Shown in pieces: positions 9,129 through 17,816 of a DNA stretch of 64,000 nt. The stretch comes from JAFDCJ01 sp964527835. GTDB taxonomy: Bacteria > Desulfobacterota > Desulfobacteria > Desulfobacterales > JAFDCJ01. Both the position numbers and the translations under genes were made by a program. The notes under the pieces were generated by a model, which saw nothing but the letters and a program-made list of their open reading frames with translations, had not been told where the DNA came from and did no database searches. The stretch's first letter is position 1, and every line of letters starts with the position of its first letter. The DNA lies in assembly GCA_964527835.1 (NCBI GenBank), contig CAZGNV010000020.1, forward strand, positions 1 to 64,000, given 5' to 3'.

Positions 9129-10895
9129 ATGACGGCTTTGAAATCTTTTGCCCACATACTCGTTGACGATTTCGGTGTGAGTGAGGACCACCTGGACGAA
9201 GCCCGGCGCATCCGGGCCGAAAAAGGCGGCAGCGTCGGGGATATCCTGGTGCAGCAGAAAAATATCGCCGAAAACCGACTGCTGCAAGCCCGCAGCATCC
9301 AGTATGGCATGGACTACTGGCCCACCCTGCCGCTGGACAACATCGAATCCGAGGTCACCGAAAAAGTTCCGATCCATTTTTTAAAAAAATATGTCATGGT
9401 GCCCCTGTATTACCGCAAGCCCGTGCGGGCAGCTGATTGCGGCCTGACTCCTCCTGGTGGTGACGGCTCCGATGAACTGGCGGCCCCCGCCGGCCATGTC
9501 ATTGCCATTAACGACCCGGTGAATTTCCAGGCCCTGGACGATCTGGCACGCATTATGGAAATGACCGACTTCAAGACCGTGCTTGCCAGCCGTGAGGCGA
9601 TTCTGGCGGCCATCAACCTGCAATATGATCTGAACCGGGACTCGGCGGAACAGCTTGTTCAGGACATGGAGGAAGACGGCAGCGACATCCTCAGCGAAAT
9701 CGAAGAAACCGCTGATTTGCTGGACGACACCAGCGAAGCGCCCATCATCAAGCTGGTCAACCACATTATTTCCCAGTCCATCAAGGCCCGGGCCAGCGAT
9801 ATCCATATCGAGCCCTACCAGCAAAGCTTCACCGTCCGCTACCGGGTGGACGGGATCCTGTACGACCTGCTCAGCCCGCCCAAGTGGATCCAGCCGGCCC
9901 TGATATCCAGGATCAAGGTCATGGCCAAAATGAACATCGCTGAAAAGCGCCTGCCCCAGGACGGGCGTTTTGAAGTGCGCATCGGGGATCAGAATATCGA
10001 TCTGCGGGTGTCCACCATTCCGACGGCCTTCGGCGAGCGGGTGGTGCTGCGGCTGCTGAACAAGTCCGGATCGCTGTTGGAGCTGCAGGATATCGGCCTG
10101 AGCCCGGGGCGGTTGAAGCTGATCAAAAAACTGGTGGCCACCCCCCACGGGATCATCCTGGTGACCGGCCCCACCGGCAGCGGCAAAACCACGACCCTGT
10201 ATGCCATTTTACAGTCCATCAACAAACCGGACATCAACATTATCACCATCGAGGATCCCGTTGAATACCAGATCAAGGGGATCAGCCAGATCCAGGTCAA
10301 TCCCAAGATCGACCTGACCTTTGCCCGGGGGCTGCGTTCCATCGTGCGCCAGGATCCGGATGTGATCCTGGTCGGTGAAATCCGTGACCAGGAAACGGCC
10401 GAAATTGCCGTGCAGTCGGCCCTGACCGGGCACCTGGTGTTTTCCACCCTGCACACCAACGACTCGGCCAGTGCCATTACGCGTCTGGTGGATATGGGGG
10501 TCGAGCCCTTTCTGATTTCCTCCTCGGTGCTGGCGGTGATGGCTCAGCGGCTGGTGCGCGTTTTGTGCGACGACTGCAAAAAGCCTTACAAACCCAGTGC
10601 GATTTATCTCGAAAGCATCGGGGTGGCGCCAGGATACTTTGGCCGGCGATCCATTTATAAAGCCGTGGGTTGCAGCAATTGTATCCAGACCGGCTACCGG
10701 GGGCGCATCGGGATTTTTGAAATCATGGTGCTCAGCGACAGCTTAAAGAGCCTGATTCTCAAAACCTATGATTCCCAGCACATCAAGAATGAAGCCGCGC
10801 GCCAGAAAATGAGAAGCCTGCGCCAGGACGGGATCCAGAAAGTGCTCGAAGGGGTGACCACCCTGGAGGAAGTGCTGCGGGTGACCCAGAACTGA
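9129..10895 (+). CDS. gspE: Type II secretion ATPase GspE
   Basis: Cytoplasmic hexameric ATPase that powers pseudopilus assembly. An N-terminal GspE/PilB N1E domain is followed by the ATPase core with Walker A GPTGSGKTTT near residue 347, Walker B/Asp-box 'DPDVILVGEIRDQETAEIA' and the tetracysteine zinc motif (CDDC about residue 480, CSNC about 515). An upstream TTG at 9108 is in frame, but the ATG at 9129 next to AGGA gives the conventional N-terminus; 588 residues. The stop codon overlaps the first bases of a palindromic element at 10893. Confidence 0.95.
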   Translation: MTALKSFAHILVDDFGVSEDHLDEARRIRAEKGGSVGDILVQQKNIAENRLLQARSIQYGMDYWPTLPLDNIESEVTEKVPIHFLKKYVMVPLYYRKPVRAADCGLTPPGGDGSDELAAPAGHVIAINDPVNFQALDDLARIMEMTDFKTVLASREAILAAINLQYDLNRDSAEQLVQDMEEDGSDILSEIEETADLLDDTSEAPIIKLVNHIISQSIKARASDIHIEPYQQSFTVRYRVDGILYDLLSPPKWIQPALISRIKVMAKMNIAEKRLPQDGRFEVRIGDQNIDLRVSTIPTAFGERVVLRLLNKSGSLLELQDIGLSPGRLKLIKKLVATPHGIILVTGPTGSGKTTTLYAILQSINKPDINIITIEDPVEYQIKGISQIQVNPKIDLTFARGLRSIVRQDPDVILVGEIRDQETAEIAVQSALTGHLVFSTLHTNDSASAITRLVDMGVEPFLISSSVLAVMAQRLVRVLCDDCKKPYKPSAIYLESIGVAPGYFGRRSIYKAVGCSNCIQTGYRGRIGIFEIMVLSDSLKSLILKTYDSQHIKNEAARQKMRSLRQDGIQKVLEGVTTLEEVLRVTQN

Positions 10896-10964
10896 TGAAG
10901 TCGCAAAAAGTGGAATTTTCAAAGGGTTGATGGCGCTCGAAAAAGACTTTTTACGGGACCATCA
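10893..10964. repeat. Short palindromic element, copy 3
   Basis: 72-bp copy from TGATGAAGTCGCAAAAAG to CTTTTTACGGGACCATCA. Its first TGA is the gspE stop codon, so the gene's last codon is part of, or was trimmed to, the element. It lies between the convergent gspE and the minus-strand gene ending at 10984, where a terminator would be expected. Confidence 0.82.
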
Positions 10965-10983
10965 GAACCAGATGTTCACCGTT

Positions 10984-11268
10984 TTATTGGGCTTTGATGC
11001 GGCCCACGATCTTTACGACTACCGGATACCCTTCCAGGCGGACCGGCAGTTGCGACTCGGTTTGCGGATCGTGGTGCGACAGGCCGATGATAATTGCCGG
11101 CTTTCCATTTTCATCCTGGCCGATGCCCACCGATACCACCCCCGGCAATTGAAGCAGGCGTTGTTCATGGCGGGTTTTGACCGCGTTGATTGAATTGCCC
11201 ATTGAGCCATCCTCACACATGGCCATGGCCGGCAGCACCAGCAAGATGACGAGCAGCCGTAAAATCAC
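10984..11268 (-). CDS. Small secreted protein resembling the N-terminal domain of the adjacent peptidase
   Basis: 94-residue protein of unknown function. An N-terminal signal peptide (LRLLVILLVLPAMAM) precedes a single small domain with 'LLQLPGVVSVGIGQDENGKP' and a C-terminal 'EGYPVVVKIVGRI'. That pattern (short helix, V-x-VGxG, P-x-hydrophobic end) matches residues 15-80 of the neighbouring peptidase ('EQSNVIAVGAGYKV ... LDGVLTDVIETG'). Start and peptidase stop overlap by ATGA (11265-11268), so the two are translationally coupled. An inhibitor, chaperone-like prodomain or regulator of the peptidase is possible but unproven. Confidence 0.7.
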   Translation of the reverse strand: MILRLLVILLVLPAMAMCEDGSMGNSINAVKTRHEQRLLQLPGVVSVGIGQDENGKPAIIIGLSHHDPQTESQLPVRLEGYPVVVKIVGRIKAQ

Positions 11269-12263
11269 AGCGCAACACCCAGCTCGGAGAAGACGTTTTG
11301 AATGCGGTTGATAATGGTGGAGGTGTCGCTTCCGGCAAACAGCAACCCCACTAACTGGTTGCTTTCATCCAGGACGGCCGAACCGCTGTCACCCCCCTGG
11401 CTCATGGCCCCTGCCATCAATTGGTCCTTGAACTGGGCGATTTTTCCTTCTCCGTACTGCACATTGACCGTCACGTCCACCTGCTGAATTTCACCGCTTG
11501 TCAAACCGGTCGTCCGGCCGCTTTTTTTGATGGCCATGCCCAGAGTGCCCTCGGCCACACCCTGAATCGTGCCAATCTGCAAAATTACTTTTTTTACATC
11601 TTCCGGATTAAGCGGACGGGCAATGGCGGCGTCCACGAGGTTTTCCTTTTGCTGCCGGTCGATGGCCTGCAACCGCACGCTGCTGCCCAGAAGATCGGCG
11701 ATGCGGTTTAGAAATCCGGCGATACCCGTTGCAATGGGGCATTCACTGGGAAGACCGCTGAATTGAAGGGGCACAAATTGTTCCAGGTCGGCGATATGCT
11801 CTTCAGGATAGCGGCCGCCGTCATGGGGCCCCGGCTGCAAAACAGGGTCGCCAATCTCTGCGGCATTGCTGTTGGCCAGCACGTGATTGTTGGACAGAAT
11901 AACGAGTCGAGCGTTCTTTTTTACCAGGCATCCCAGTGTCCCAGCGGTGATGTCCCGATGACCGATGCTGACTCCGCCGGGCGCCGGTCGATGTTTTTCC
12001 GTAGGCGATTGCAAGGCCCGGATGACACCGGTTTCGATGACGTCTGTCAGCACCCCATCCAGGGTTGGGGGTACCAGGTCCTTGCTTGACAACTGGGAGG
12101 GGGCAACCTTTTTGGTCACCGAACACACGATACCCAGATTGGAAGTTTTCTGTCCCCCCGTAACCTTGTACCCGGCGCCAACCGCGATGACATTGGACTG
12201 CTCAAGCAGCTGTAAGCGATGGTTTGTCAGTGTTTTTTTGACGGTCATTAAGTCGGCTGCCAT
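11265..12263 (-). CDS. Trypsin-like (chymotrypsin-fold) serine peptidase, Nal1-like
   Basis: Predicted serine peptidase of 332 residues. Probable catalytic residues are His127 in SNNHVLAN, Asp211 in LVDAAIA and Ser293 in GGDSGSAV, followed by the oxyanion/substrate strand 'LVGLLFAG'. About 80 N-terminal residues form a separate domain that often precedes this peptidase type. No signal peptide is visible, so it may act in the cytoplasm or leave by another route. A strong GGAGG lies before the ATG. It lies between an upstream DUF1566 protein and the coupled 94-residue secreted protein on the same strand, suggesting one operon. Confidence 0.85.
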   Translation of the reverse strand: MAADLMTVKKTLTNHRLQLLEQSNVIAVGAGYKVTGGQKTSNLGIVCSVTKKVAPSQLSSKDLVPPTLDGVLTDVIETGVIRALQSPTEKHRPAPGGVSIGHRDITAGTLGCLVKKNARLVILSNNHVLANSNAAEIGDPVLQPGPHDGGRYPEEHIADLEQFVPLQFSGLPSECPIATGIAGFLNRIADLLGSSVRLQAIDRQQKENLVDAAIARPLNPEDVKKVILQIGTIQGVAEGTLGMAIKKSGRTTGLTSGEIQQVDVTVNVQYGEGKIAQFKDQLMAGAMSQGGDSGSAVLDESNQLVGLLFAGSDTSTIINRIQNVFSELGVAL

Positions 12264-12279
12264 TCGGACCTCCTTGGGG

Positions 12280-12771
12280 CTATTTCAGATTGCGCACCGG
12301 CAGGGCCCGGTAGCCCCGGCTGTGCGCCTTGCGGGTCGTGTATGAATAGACGTTGTTGAAATTGAAAATGCGGGCCGTGGGCGCGATGGGATCGGTCTCC
12401 GAAGTCCATACCCAGCCGCAGCTCAACCGGATCTGCGGGATGGTCTTGACCCACTGGCCGCAGTCGGTCTCGTAGCCCGGATAATTTTTATCGGTCACGG
12501 CAATACTTTTCAGCTCGGCCAGGGTGGGCAGACGCCAGTTGTCATATACTCTGGGCAGGGTGTAGGGGAAGGTGTAGCGGGCCCACTTCTGGGCCTGAAT
12601 CCAGTTGATGTCTCCGTTGTTGTCTGTCTTGGACCACATGAGGCCCAGTTGGTGATCCGTCACCGTGCCATCACCGTTGTCCGTGAAACGCTCGCCGGCG
12701 GCGACCGGCAGAACGCTGAACAAGATGATCACCGCGATGATGGCATACTTGCGTAAAGGATGTCCGGTCAT
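12280..12771 (-). CDS. Secreted DUF1566 (Lcl C-terminal-like) domain protein
   Basis: 163-residue exported protein of unknown function. After a signal peptide (YAIIAVIILFSVLPVAAG) it has the DUF1566 signature: 'FTDNGDGTVTDHQLGLMWSK', 'WRLPTLAELKSI' and a C-terminal 'HSRGYRALPVRNLK'. The fold is related to C-type lectin-like/formylglycine-generating enzyme domains. An in-frame start at 12843 exists, but the ATG at 12771 has GGAGG upstream and begins the signal peptide. It is 16 bp upstream of the peptidase gene, so probably cotranscribed with it. Confidence 0.85.
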   Translation of the reverse strand: MTGHPLRKYAIIAVIILFSVLPVAAGERFTDNGDGTVTDHQLGLMWSKTDNNGDINWIQAQKWARYTFPYTLPRVYDNWRLPTLAELKSIAVTDKNYPGYETDCGQWVKTIPQIRLSCGWVWTSETDPIAPTARIFNFNNVYSYTTRKAHSRGYRALPVRNLK

Positions 12772-12895
12772 TGGGTCCTCCTTCCCGGGAGAGTTCCCCG
12801 CATACATGCTCCTGTCGGCAGTTGCCAGCTGCATGCCAGTCAATGGATTTGCCGTTGTCGTATCGCGTTAGAATACCCCGGCGCTGGCTTTGCAG

Positions 12896-13390
12896 TCAGG
12901 AAATTCCGATTTGTTTTTTCAAGCGCCGGGCGGTTTTTGCATCCCGGTAAGACAGAATTGGAATCGGCGAGCGTCGAAACACTTTTTCGGCCACCGAGCC
13001 CACCAGAAGATGTTCCAGATCCGTACGGCCCTTGATGCCCATCACCATCAAATCGGCACTTTCATGAACGGCAATTTTGAGCAGCTCCTCAACGGGGTGC
13101 CCGACTTTGAAGATGGTGTGCACCTTTGCCGCCGGAAAGGAGATTTTTTCAAGCATGCGGTCCAGGGTTTTGCGCCGTTCTTTTTCTACCTCAGCAACAT
13201 AATGCTCACCATTGACCTCATAGCCCATGGATGAAATCGAACCCACGGCTTTCACGTCCCTGATATTGATGATGCTGGCAACGATGAGCCTGGCCTCCAG
13301 CGGTTCGGCGATGCGCGCCGCGTAGGCCAGAATCTCCTCGGAGTACTTCGAAAAACCGATGGCAACCAGAATGTTCTTGATGGGTTCCAT
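12896..13390 (-). CDS. Universal stress protein (UspA family)
   Basis: 164-residue cytoplasmic UspA-fold protein. The start 'IKNILVAIGFSKYSEEILAYA' and the ATP-binding signature G-2X-G-9X-G-S (GIKGRTDLEHLLVGS) are intact, so it is expected to bind ATP. It is the last gene after a TAXI binding protein and TRAP permease on the same strand. UspA proteins are known partners or regulators of TRAP transporters (TeaD with TeaABC), so a regulatory role in uptake is a fair inference. Confidence 0.92.
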   Translation of the reverse strand: MEPIKNILVAIGFSKYSEEILAYAARIAEPLEARLIVASIINIRDVKAVGSISSMGYEVNGEHYVAEVEKERRKTLDRMLEKISFPAAKVHTIFKVGHPVEELLKIAVHESADLMVMGIKGRTDLEHLLVGSVAEKVFRRSPIPILSYRDAKTARRLKKQIGIS

Positions 13391-13477
13391 GGCGAATTTT
13401 CCTTTGTGCCTTCACCGGGTTTTTCCGGCAGCATGGGAAAAGCGGTGATAAAAGCAAAAAAAGTCGGCTTTAATATT

Positions 13478-15556
13478 TCATGCGGCCGACGGCGCGGCCG
13501 ACGGCTTTGGAGTGCGCGGTCGCTGCATGACGTAAAGCAGTCCAAACAGGGCCAGCCCGATCAGGTAGGTCCAGTAGCGCTGATCATGGGGCAGGCCCAC
13601 CCATTTGGCAATCAGATCCGGCCGCATCAGGTTCAGCGTGACAAACAGGAACAGCGGGATTTCATAAAACCTGTTGCGGGCCACAAACCATCCCTGGGTG
13701 GCCGAAGCAAAGGCGAAGTTGCCCAGGCAGGCCATCAAAAAGATCAGCAGGCCCTGAAACCAGCTGTTGATGTTGTGCAGGATCAGGTCGGAATTGAAAA
13801 TAAACATGAACGGCAGAATCGCCGTGCGAATGTCATACATGAATCCCTGCAGTCCGGTGGGAATCGGCGGCGACTTGGCAATGGCGGCGGCCGCATAGGC
13901 CGCCAGGCCCACCGGTGGGGTGTCATCGGCCAGGATCCCGAAATAAAAGCAGAACAGGTGGGCGGCCATCAACGGGACGATGAAACCCATGTCCCCGCCG
14001 ACGGTCACAATCACCGGCGCCGTCAAGGAGGCCATGACGATATAGGTGGCCGTGGTGGGAAGCCCCATGCCGATGATCAGGCTGGCAATGGCGGTGATGG
14101 TCAGCAGCAGGAAGATGTTGCCTCCGGCCAGCACATCGATGACTTCGGTGATCAGCCCGCCAAGTCCCATGGCGACCACGCCCACGATGATGCCGGCGGC
14201 CGCCGTGGCCAGGGCGACCGAGCACATGTTGCGCGCCCCGCTGGCCAGGGCCGAAAAAATTTCAACCACGCTCTGCTTGACCGCCGGAGCGATGGGCTGT
14301 TTGTTCAGATAGGCCTTGACTGGATTTTGCAACAGCATGATGATGGCCATCACCCAGATGGCGTTGAAGGCCGCCAGTTCCGCCGAATGCCGCACGATGA
14401 TCAGCTCGTAAAGCAGCATTGTAATGGGAACCAGGTAGTGCAGGCCGCTGAGCAGGGTTTTGAAAAAGCGCGGCAGTTCACTGCGCGACAGGCCCTGCAG
14501 GCCGAGTTTGGAAGCCTCGATGTGGGTGATGTAAAAAAGAGCCGCGTAAGAGGCAAAGGCCGGAATGGCAGCGGCCTTGATGACCTCGATGTAGGGCACG
14601 TTGACATATTCGGCGATGATGAAAGCGGCGGCTCCCATGATCGGCGGTGCCAGCTGGCCGTCCGTGCTGGCGGCCACCTCCACGGCGGCGGCCTTGGTGG
14701 GGGGGTAGCCGACTTTTTTCATCAACGGAATGGTGAAGGTCCCGGTGGTGACGATATTGGCGATGCTCGAACCCGACACCAAGCCGGTCAGTCCGCTGCC
14801 CATCACCGCCGCCTTGGCCGGGCCGCCCTTGAACCCGCCCAGAATGCTCAGGGCCAGTTGGATGAAATAGTGACCGGCACCCGCCTTTTCCAGCATGGCC
14901 CCGAAGAGGACAAACAGAAAAACGATGGTGGCCGATACATCCAGGGGGATGCCGTAAATGCCTTCGGTGGACATGGTGATCTGGCCCATGAAGCGTCCCA
15001 GGGAGACCCCCTTGAAGGCCAGAATATCCGGCATGTAGGGACCGAAAAAAGCGTAGAAACAGAAAAAAAGGGCGATGACCGAAAGCGCCGGGCCGATCAC
15101 GCGCCGGGAAGCTTCCAGCAGCATGAACAGCAAAACAAGTCCGATGACGATGTCCCGGGTGATGGGGGCGCCGTAACGCTCGCTGATGCCGATATAGTCA
15201 ACGGCGATGTAAACTGCCGCAGAACAGGCAACCACGGCGATGATAAAATCATACCAGGGAATTCGATCCTTGACACTCAGAAATTTGAGCCCCAGGCGGG
15301 TTTCCTTGAACAGGGGATAGTTTAAATAGACCACCAGCAGCGCGAATCCCAGGTGAATGGCCCGGATAAAAACCGTGTCCAGAATCCACCAGCTGGCAAT
15401 GGACAGCTGGAAAAAACTCCAGATGACCCCGATGGTGGGGATCACCCATTTGGTGGGTCCCCGCGGTCTTCTGGCAACGCCTTCCTCCTCTTCGGCCATC
15501 TTGCGGGCGATTTCGAGCCCATCATCTGCTTCATGCGTGGTATCGATCGTCGTCAT
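13478..15556 (-). CDS. TRAP transporter fused permease (DctQ-DctM type, TAXI class)
   Basis: Large inner-membrane permease with the small 4-TM (Q) and large 12-TM (M) subunits of a TRAP transporter fused in one chain, as is typical for TAXI systems. About 16 hydrophobic segments are visible. Conserved stretches include 'GSGLTGLVSGSSIANIVTTGTFTIPLMKK' (shortened here to its core GSSIANIVTTG), 'STDGQLAPPIMGAAAF' and 'GMGLPTTATYI'. GTG or ATG starts further out (15595) are possible; ATG at 15556 has AGGTGG upstream; 692 residues. It probably imports a carboxylate using an ion gradient, substrate unknown. Confidence 0.93.
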   Translation of the reverse strand: MTTIDTTHEADDGLEIARKMAEEEEGVARRPRGPTKWVIPTIGVIWSFFQLSIASWWILDTVFIRAIHLGFALLVVYLNYPLFKETRLGLKFLSVKDRIPWYDFIIAVVACSAAVYIAVDYIGISERYGAPITRDIVIGLVLLFMLLEASRRVIGPALSVIALFFCFYAFFGPYMPDILAFKGVSLGRFMGQITMSTEGIYGIPLDVSATIVFLFVLFGAMLEKAGAGHYFIQLALSILGGFKGGPAKAAVMGSGLTGLVSGSSIANIVTTGTFTIPLMKKVGYPPTKAAAVEVAASTDGQLAPPIMGAAAFIIAEYVNVPYIEVIKAAAIPAFASYAALFYITHIEASKLGLQGLSRSELPRFFKTLLSGLHYLVPITMLLYELIIVRHSAELAAFNAIWVMAIIMLLQNPVKAYLNKQPIAPAVKQSVVEIFSALASGARNMCSVALATAAAGIIVGVVAMGLGGLITEVIDVLAGGNIFLLLTITAIASLIIGMGLPTTATYIVMASLTAPVIVTVGGDMGFIVPLMAAHLFCFYFGILADDTPPVGLAAYAAAAIAKSPPIPTGLQGFMYDIRTAILPFMFIFNSDLILHNINSWFQGLLIFLMACLGNFAFASATQGWFVARNRFYEIPLFLFVTLNLMRPDLIAKWVGLPHDQRYWTYLIGLALFGLLYVMQRPRTPKPSAAPSAA

Positions 15557-15646
15557 TTGGCCACCTGCTTTTCTGTTTGGATTTTGACTACCCAATTGCA
15601 GCGGTAACGCGCCATCCTTGTGCCGACTTCCACATCAAGCGGTAAC

Positions 15647-15676
15647 GGAAAGGCGGCGGCCTGCCGCCGCCTTTCC
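15647..15676 (-). promoter_or_regulatory. 14-bp perfect hairpin between binding-protein and permease genes
   Basis: GGAAAGGCGGCGGC (15647-15660) and its exact complement (15663-15676) are separated by CT. The hairpin follows the TAXI binding-protein stop and precedes the permease, with no T-run. Such structures often let the binding protein be made in excess, by slowing 3' decay of its mRNA or causing partial termination. Confidence 0.7.
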
Positions 15677-15691
15677 GGCCGCAAGGGTGGG

Positions 15692-16681
15692 CTACTTCAG
15701 TCCGACTTCTTTGTAATATTTCATCGCTCCCGGATGAATGGGAGCCGACAGGCCTTCGAGCATGTTCTGCTTGGTCAGGCCGGCATAGGCCGGATGAAGA
15801 CCCTTAAAATATTCGAAGTTGTCAAAGACTTCCTTGACGATGGCGTAAACGACCTCGTCGGGCACCTTGATGGATGTCACGAAGGTGGCCTTGACACCAA
15901 AGGTGGGAACATCCTTGTCGTTGGCCGCGCCGGGATAGAATTTGGTCACCAGGGTGACGGCCTTGGCATAATAGGGATATTTTTTCAGCAGGCTTTCGAT
16001 ATTGGTGATGGGAACAAACTTGACCTTACGTTTGCCGGAGGTGGCTTCCTTGTAATAGCCGCTGGGATGGCCCACCGTGTAAAAAGCGGCATCCAGCCGG
16101 CCGTCCTGGATCAATCCGGGGGCCTCGGCAGCCTTCAGGCTTTCGGCATGAAAGTCTTTTTTGTAGTCCAGGCCGTTGGCTGTCAGGGCATCGATGGCAT
16201 TTTTGCGGTAGCCGGAACCGATGTTGCCGATGTTGACCCGTTTGCCCTTGAGATCCTGCATGCTGTTGATGTTGGCATCCACCGCGGCAATCAAGTCGAC
16301 GGTTTCCGGGTGGATGGAAAACACCGCCCGCAGATCCTTCTGGGGGCCCTTGTCTTTCCAGTTGGCAAGCCCGTTCCAGGCCTGGTACTGACGATCGGAC
16401 TGGGCCACACCGAACTCAAGGTCACCGGACATGATGGCATTGATGTTGAACACGGATCCGCCGGTGGACTCCACCGTGGCCCGGATGCCGTATTCCTTGC
16501 GCTTCTTGTTGACCATCTTGGCAATCGCACCTCCCGTGGGGTAATACACCCCGGTAATGCCGCCGGTGCCGATGGTCACAAACTTGGTTTTTGCGGCCGC
16601 GGTTTTTTCAAAAGGTCCCGGGCCGGTGAGAAGGGCTATCCCGAAAATCAGCGCCATTGCAAAAACAAATCCTTTTTTCAT
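15692..16681 (-). CDS. TAXI-family TRAP transporter solute-binding protein
   Basis: Periplasmic substrate-binding protein. A signal peptide (KKGFVFAMALIFGIALLTG) is followed by the TAXI hallmark 'FVTIGTGGITGVYYPTGGAI' and later 'LEFGVAQSDRQYQAWNG'. Its 329 residues are normal for the family. It is the first gene of a three-gene minus-strand operon with the fused permease and UspA. Ligands of TAXI proteins are often glutamate/2-oxoglutarate-like; none can be read from the sequence here. Confidence 0.94.
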   Translation of the reverse strand: MKKGFVFAMALIFGIALLTGPGPFEKTAAAKTKFVTIGTGGITGVYYPTGGAIAKMVNKKRKEYGIRATVESTGGSVFNINAIMSGDLEFGVAQSDRQYQAWNGLANWKDKGPQKDLRAVFSIHPETVDLIAAVDANINSMQDLKGKRVNIGNIGSGYRKNAIDALTANGLDYKKDFHAESLKAAEAPGLIQDGRLDAAFYTVGHPSGYYKEATSGKRKVKFVPITNIESLLKKYPYYAKAVTLVTKFYPGAANDKDVPTFGVKATFVTSIKVPDEVVYAIVKEVFDNFEYFKGLHPAYAGLTKQNMLEGLSAPIHPGAMKYYKEVGLK

Positions 16682-16777
16682 TTAATCCTCCTTATGGTTG
16701 ACACGGTTTGCGTTGATGTTGACAGAGCCTCACAACCAATGGTTTTGGCATCACCCCTTTCTGTTTAGTTTAGAAAT

Positions 16778-16790
16778 TAACACAGTGTTA
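16778..16790. promoter_or_regulatory. Small inverted repeat upstream of TRAP-TAXI operon
   Basis: TAACAC-A-GTGTTA is a perfect 6+1+6 inverted repeat in an AT-rich 206-bp intergenic region, about 97 bp upstream of the TAXI start. Symmetry and position suggest an operator for a dimeric regulator; no cognate regulator is visible nearby. Confidence 0.35.
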
Positions 16791-16887
16791 TAGTATGAAT
16801 TGGATTCATCCCCTTGCGATTCCTAACAAATCCGGTCGTGGAATGCAACCCATAACTGCAATTATGTGAAGGAAAGCCCAATTTTTT

Positions 16888-17748
16888 TCAGAAGGCCGAT
16901 GGCCGGGAAAATCGCCGGTACCTGTGGCCCAGGTTTTCATAATGGGCGGCCTCGGCGTCCCGTCCCCGCCGCCGACAGCCGCCGGCATAAATCGTGCATT
17001 TTTCTTCCAGCACCCGCACCGCCGCACGCTGCTGGGAATCGGACAGATGCCCGCTGTCAATGATTTTCTGCAGGCAGTATATCCGGTAGCGATCCAGTCC
17101 GGCAGCCTTTGAAAGCTGATCGGCGTGTCCCCCCCGCTTGACAATCAACGGGGTGTCGATCAGGTGGACGGGATGGCGGCAGCTGATGCGCAGCCACAGG
17201 TCATAGTCTTCGCAGGCCGGCAGGCTTTCGTCGAACCCGCCGACGGTGTCCAGCAGGCTTTTTTTGATCATCACCGCCGAGGGGCTGACCAGGCACAGGG
17301 CCAGGGAGCGCTCGAAGATCATCCCGCAAGGCTTGCGATGCCGCCTGCCGGGGTTGACCCGCACCCCGTTGCGGATCCAGATCTCCTCGGTCTGGTTGAT
17401 CAGCGCCTGCGGGTGGGCTTCGAAAAAGGCTACCTGCCGGGAAAGCTTGCCGGGCAGCCACAGGTCATCGGAATCCAGCAAGGCGACGAGCTGTCCGGCC
17501 GCGGCGGCAATCCCGCGGTTGCGCGCCGCGCTGACCCCGCAGTTGGGCTGGGAAATGACGGTGAGGTTGCGGCCATATCCTTGGAGCAGCTGCGCGGTGT
17601 TGTCGGTTGAGCCGTCATCGACCACGATCAGTTCGAAATTTTCGTAATCCTGGGCCAGCACCGAATCAATGGCTTCCTTGACGATCCAGCCCCGGTTGTA
17701 AGTCGGAATAATCACGCTCACCAGAGGCTTTTCACTATCTTTTTTCAT
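16888..17748 (-). CDS. Family 2 glycosyltransferase
   Basis: GT-A fold glycosyltransferase of about 286 residues, cytoplasmic. The N-terminus 'PLVSVIIPTYNRGWIVKEAI', the 'VVDDGSTDN' nucleotide-binding loop, the 'ALLDSDDLW' DXD-type motif and 'ACEDYDLWLR' catalytic region are all present. Donor and acceptor are unknown. An alternative start at 17820 overlaps the hrpA stop as ATGA; it would add a 24-residue Gly/Arg/Lys-rich tail encoded by a purine-rich repeat. I favour ATG 17748, preceded by AAGGA. That repeat (17749-17813) appears to have inserted at the gene junction. Confidence 0.88.
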   Translation of the reverse strand: MKKDSEKPLVSVIIPTYNRGWIVKEAIDSVLAQDYENFELIVVDDGSTDNTAQLLQGYGRNLTVISQPNCGVSAARNRGIAAAAGQLVALLDSDDLWLPGKLSRQVAFFEAHPQALINQTEEIWIRNGVRVNPGRRHRKPCGMIFERSLALCLVSPSAVMIKKSLLDTVGGFDESLPACEDYDLWLRISCRHPVHLIDTPLIVKRGGHADQLSKAAGLDRYRIYCLQKIIDSGHLSDSQQRAAVRVLEEKCTIYAGGCRRRGRDAEAAHYENLGHRYRRFSRPSAF

Positions 17749-17813
17749 TTCCTTTTCCCAATTCCGCCTTCCCCCTTCCCCCTTCCCCCTTCCGCATTCC
17801 AACTTCCCACTTC
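17749..17813 (-). repeat. Purine-rich GGAAK-type repeat at gene junction
   Basis: On the minus strand this tract consists of GGAAGTGGGAAGTTGGAATG followed by repeated GCGGAAG/GGGGGAAG units. The same kind of units occurs twice inside hrpA (about 19880-20010 and 20430-20500). It separates the end of hrpA from the conserved start of the glycosyltransferase. Confidence 0.75.
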
Positions 17814-17816
17814 GGT

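Noticed and set aside
13406..15325. 639-codon open frame on the plus strand opposite the TRAP permease
   Set aside because: Charged, Gly/Asp/His-rich antisense translation of a membrane protein gene.
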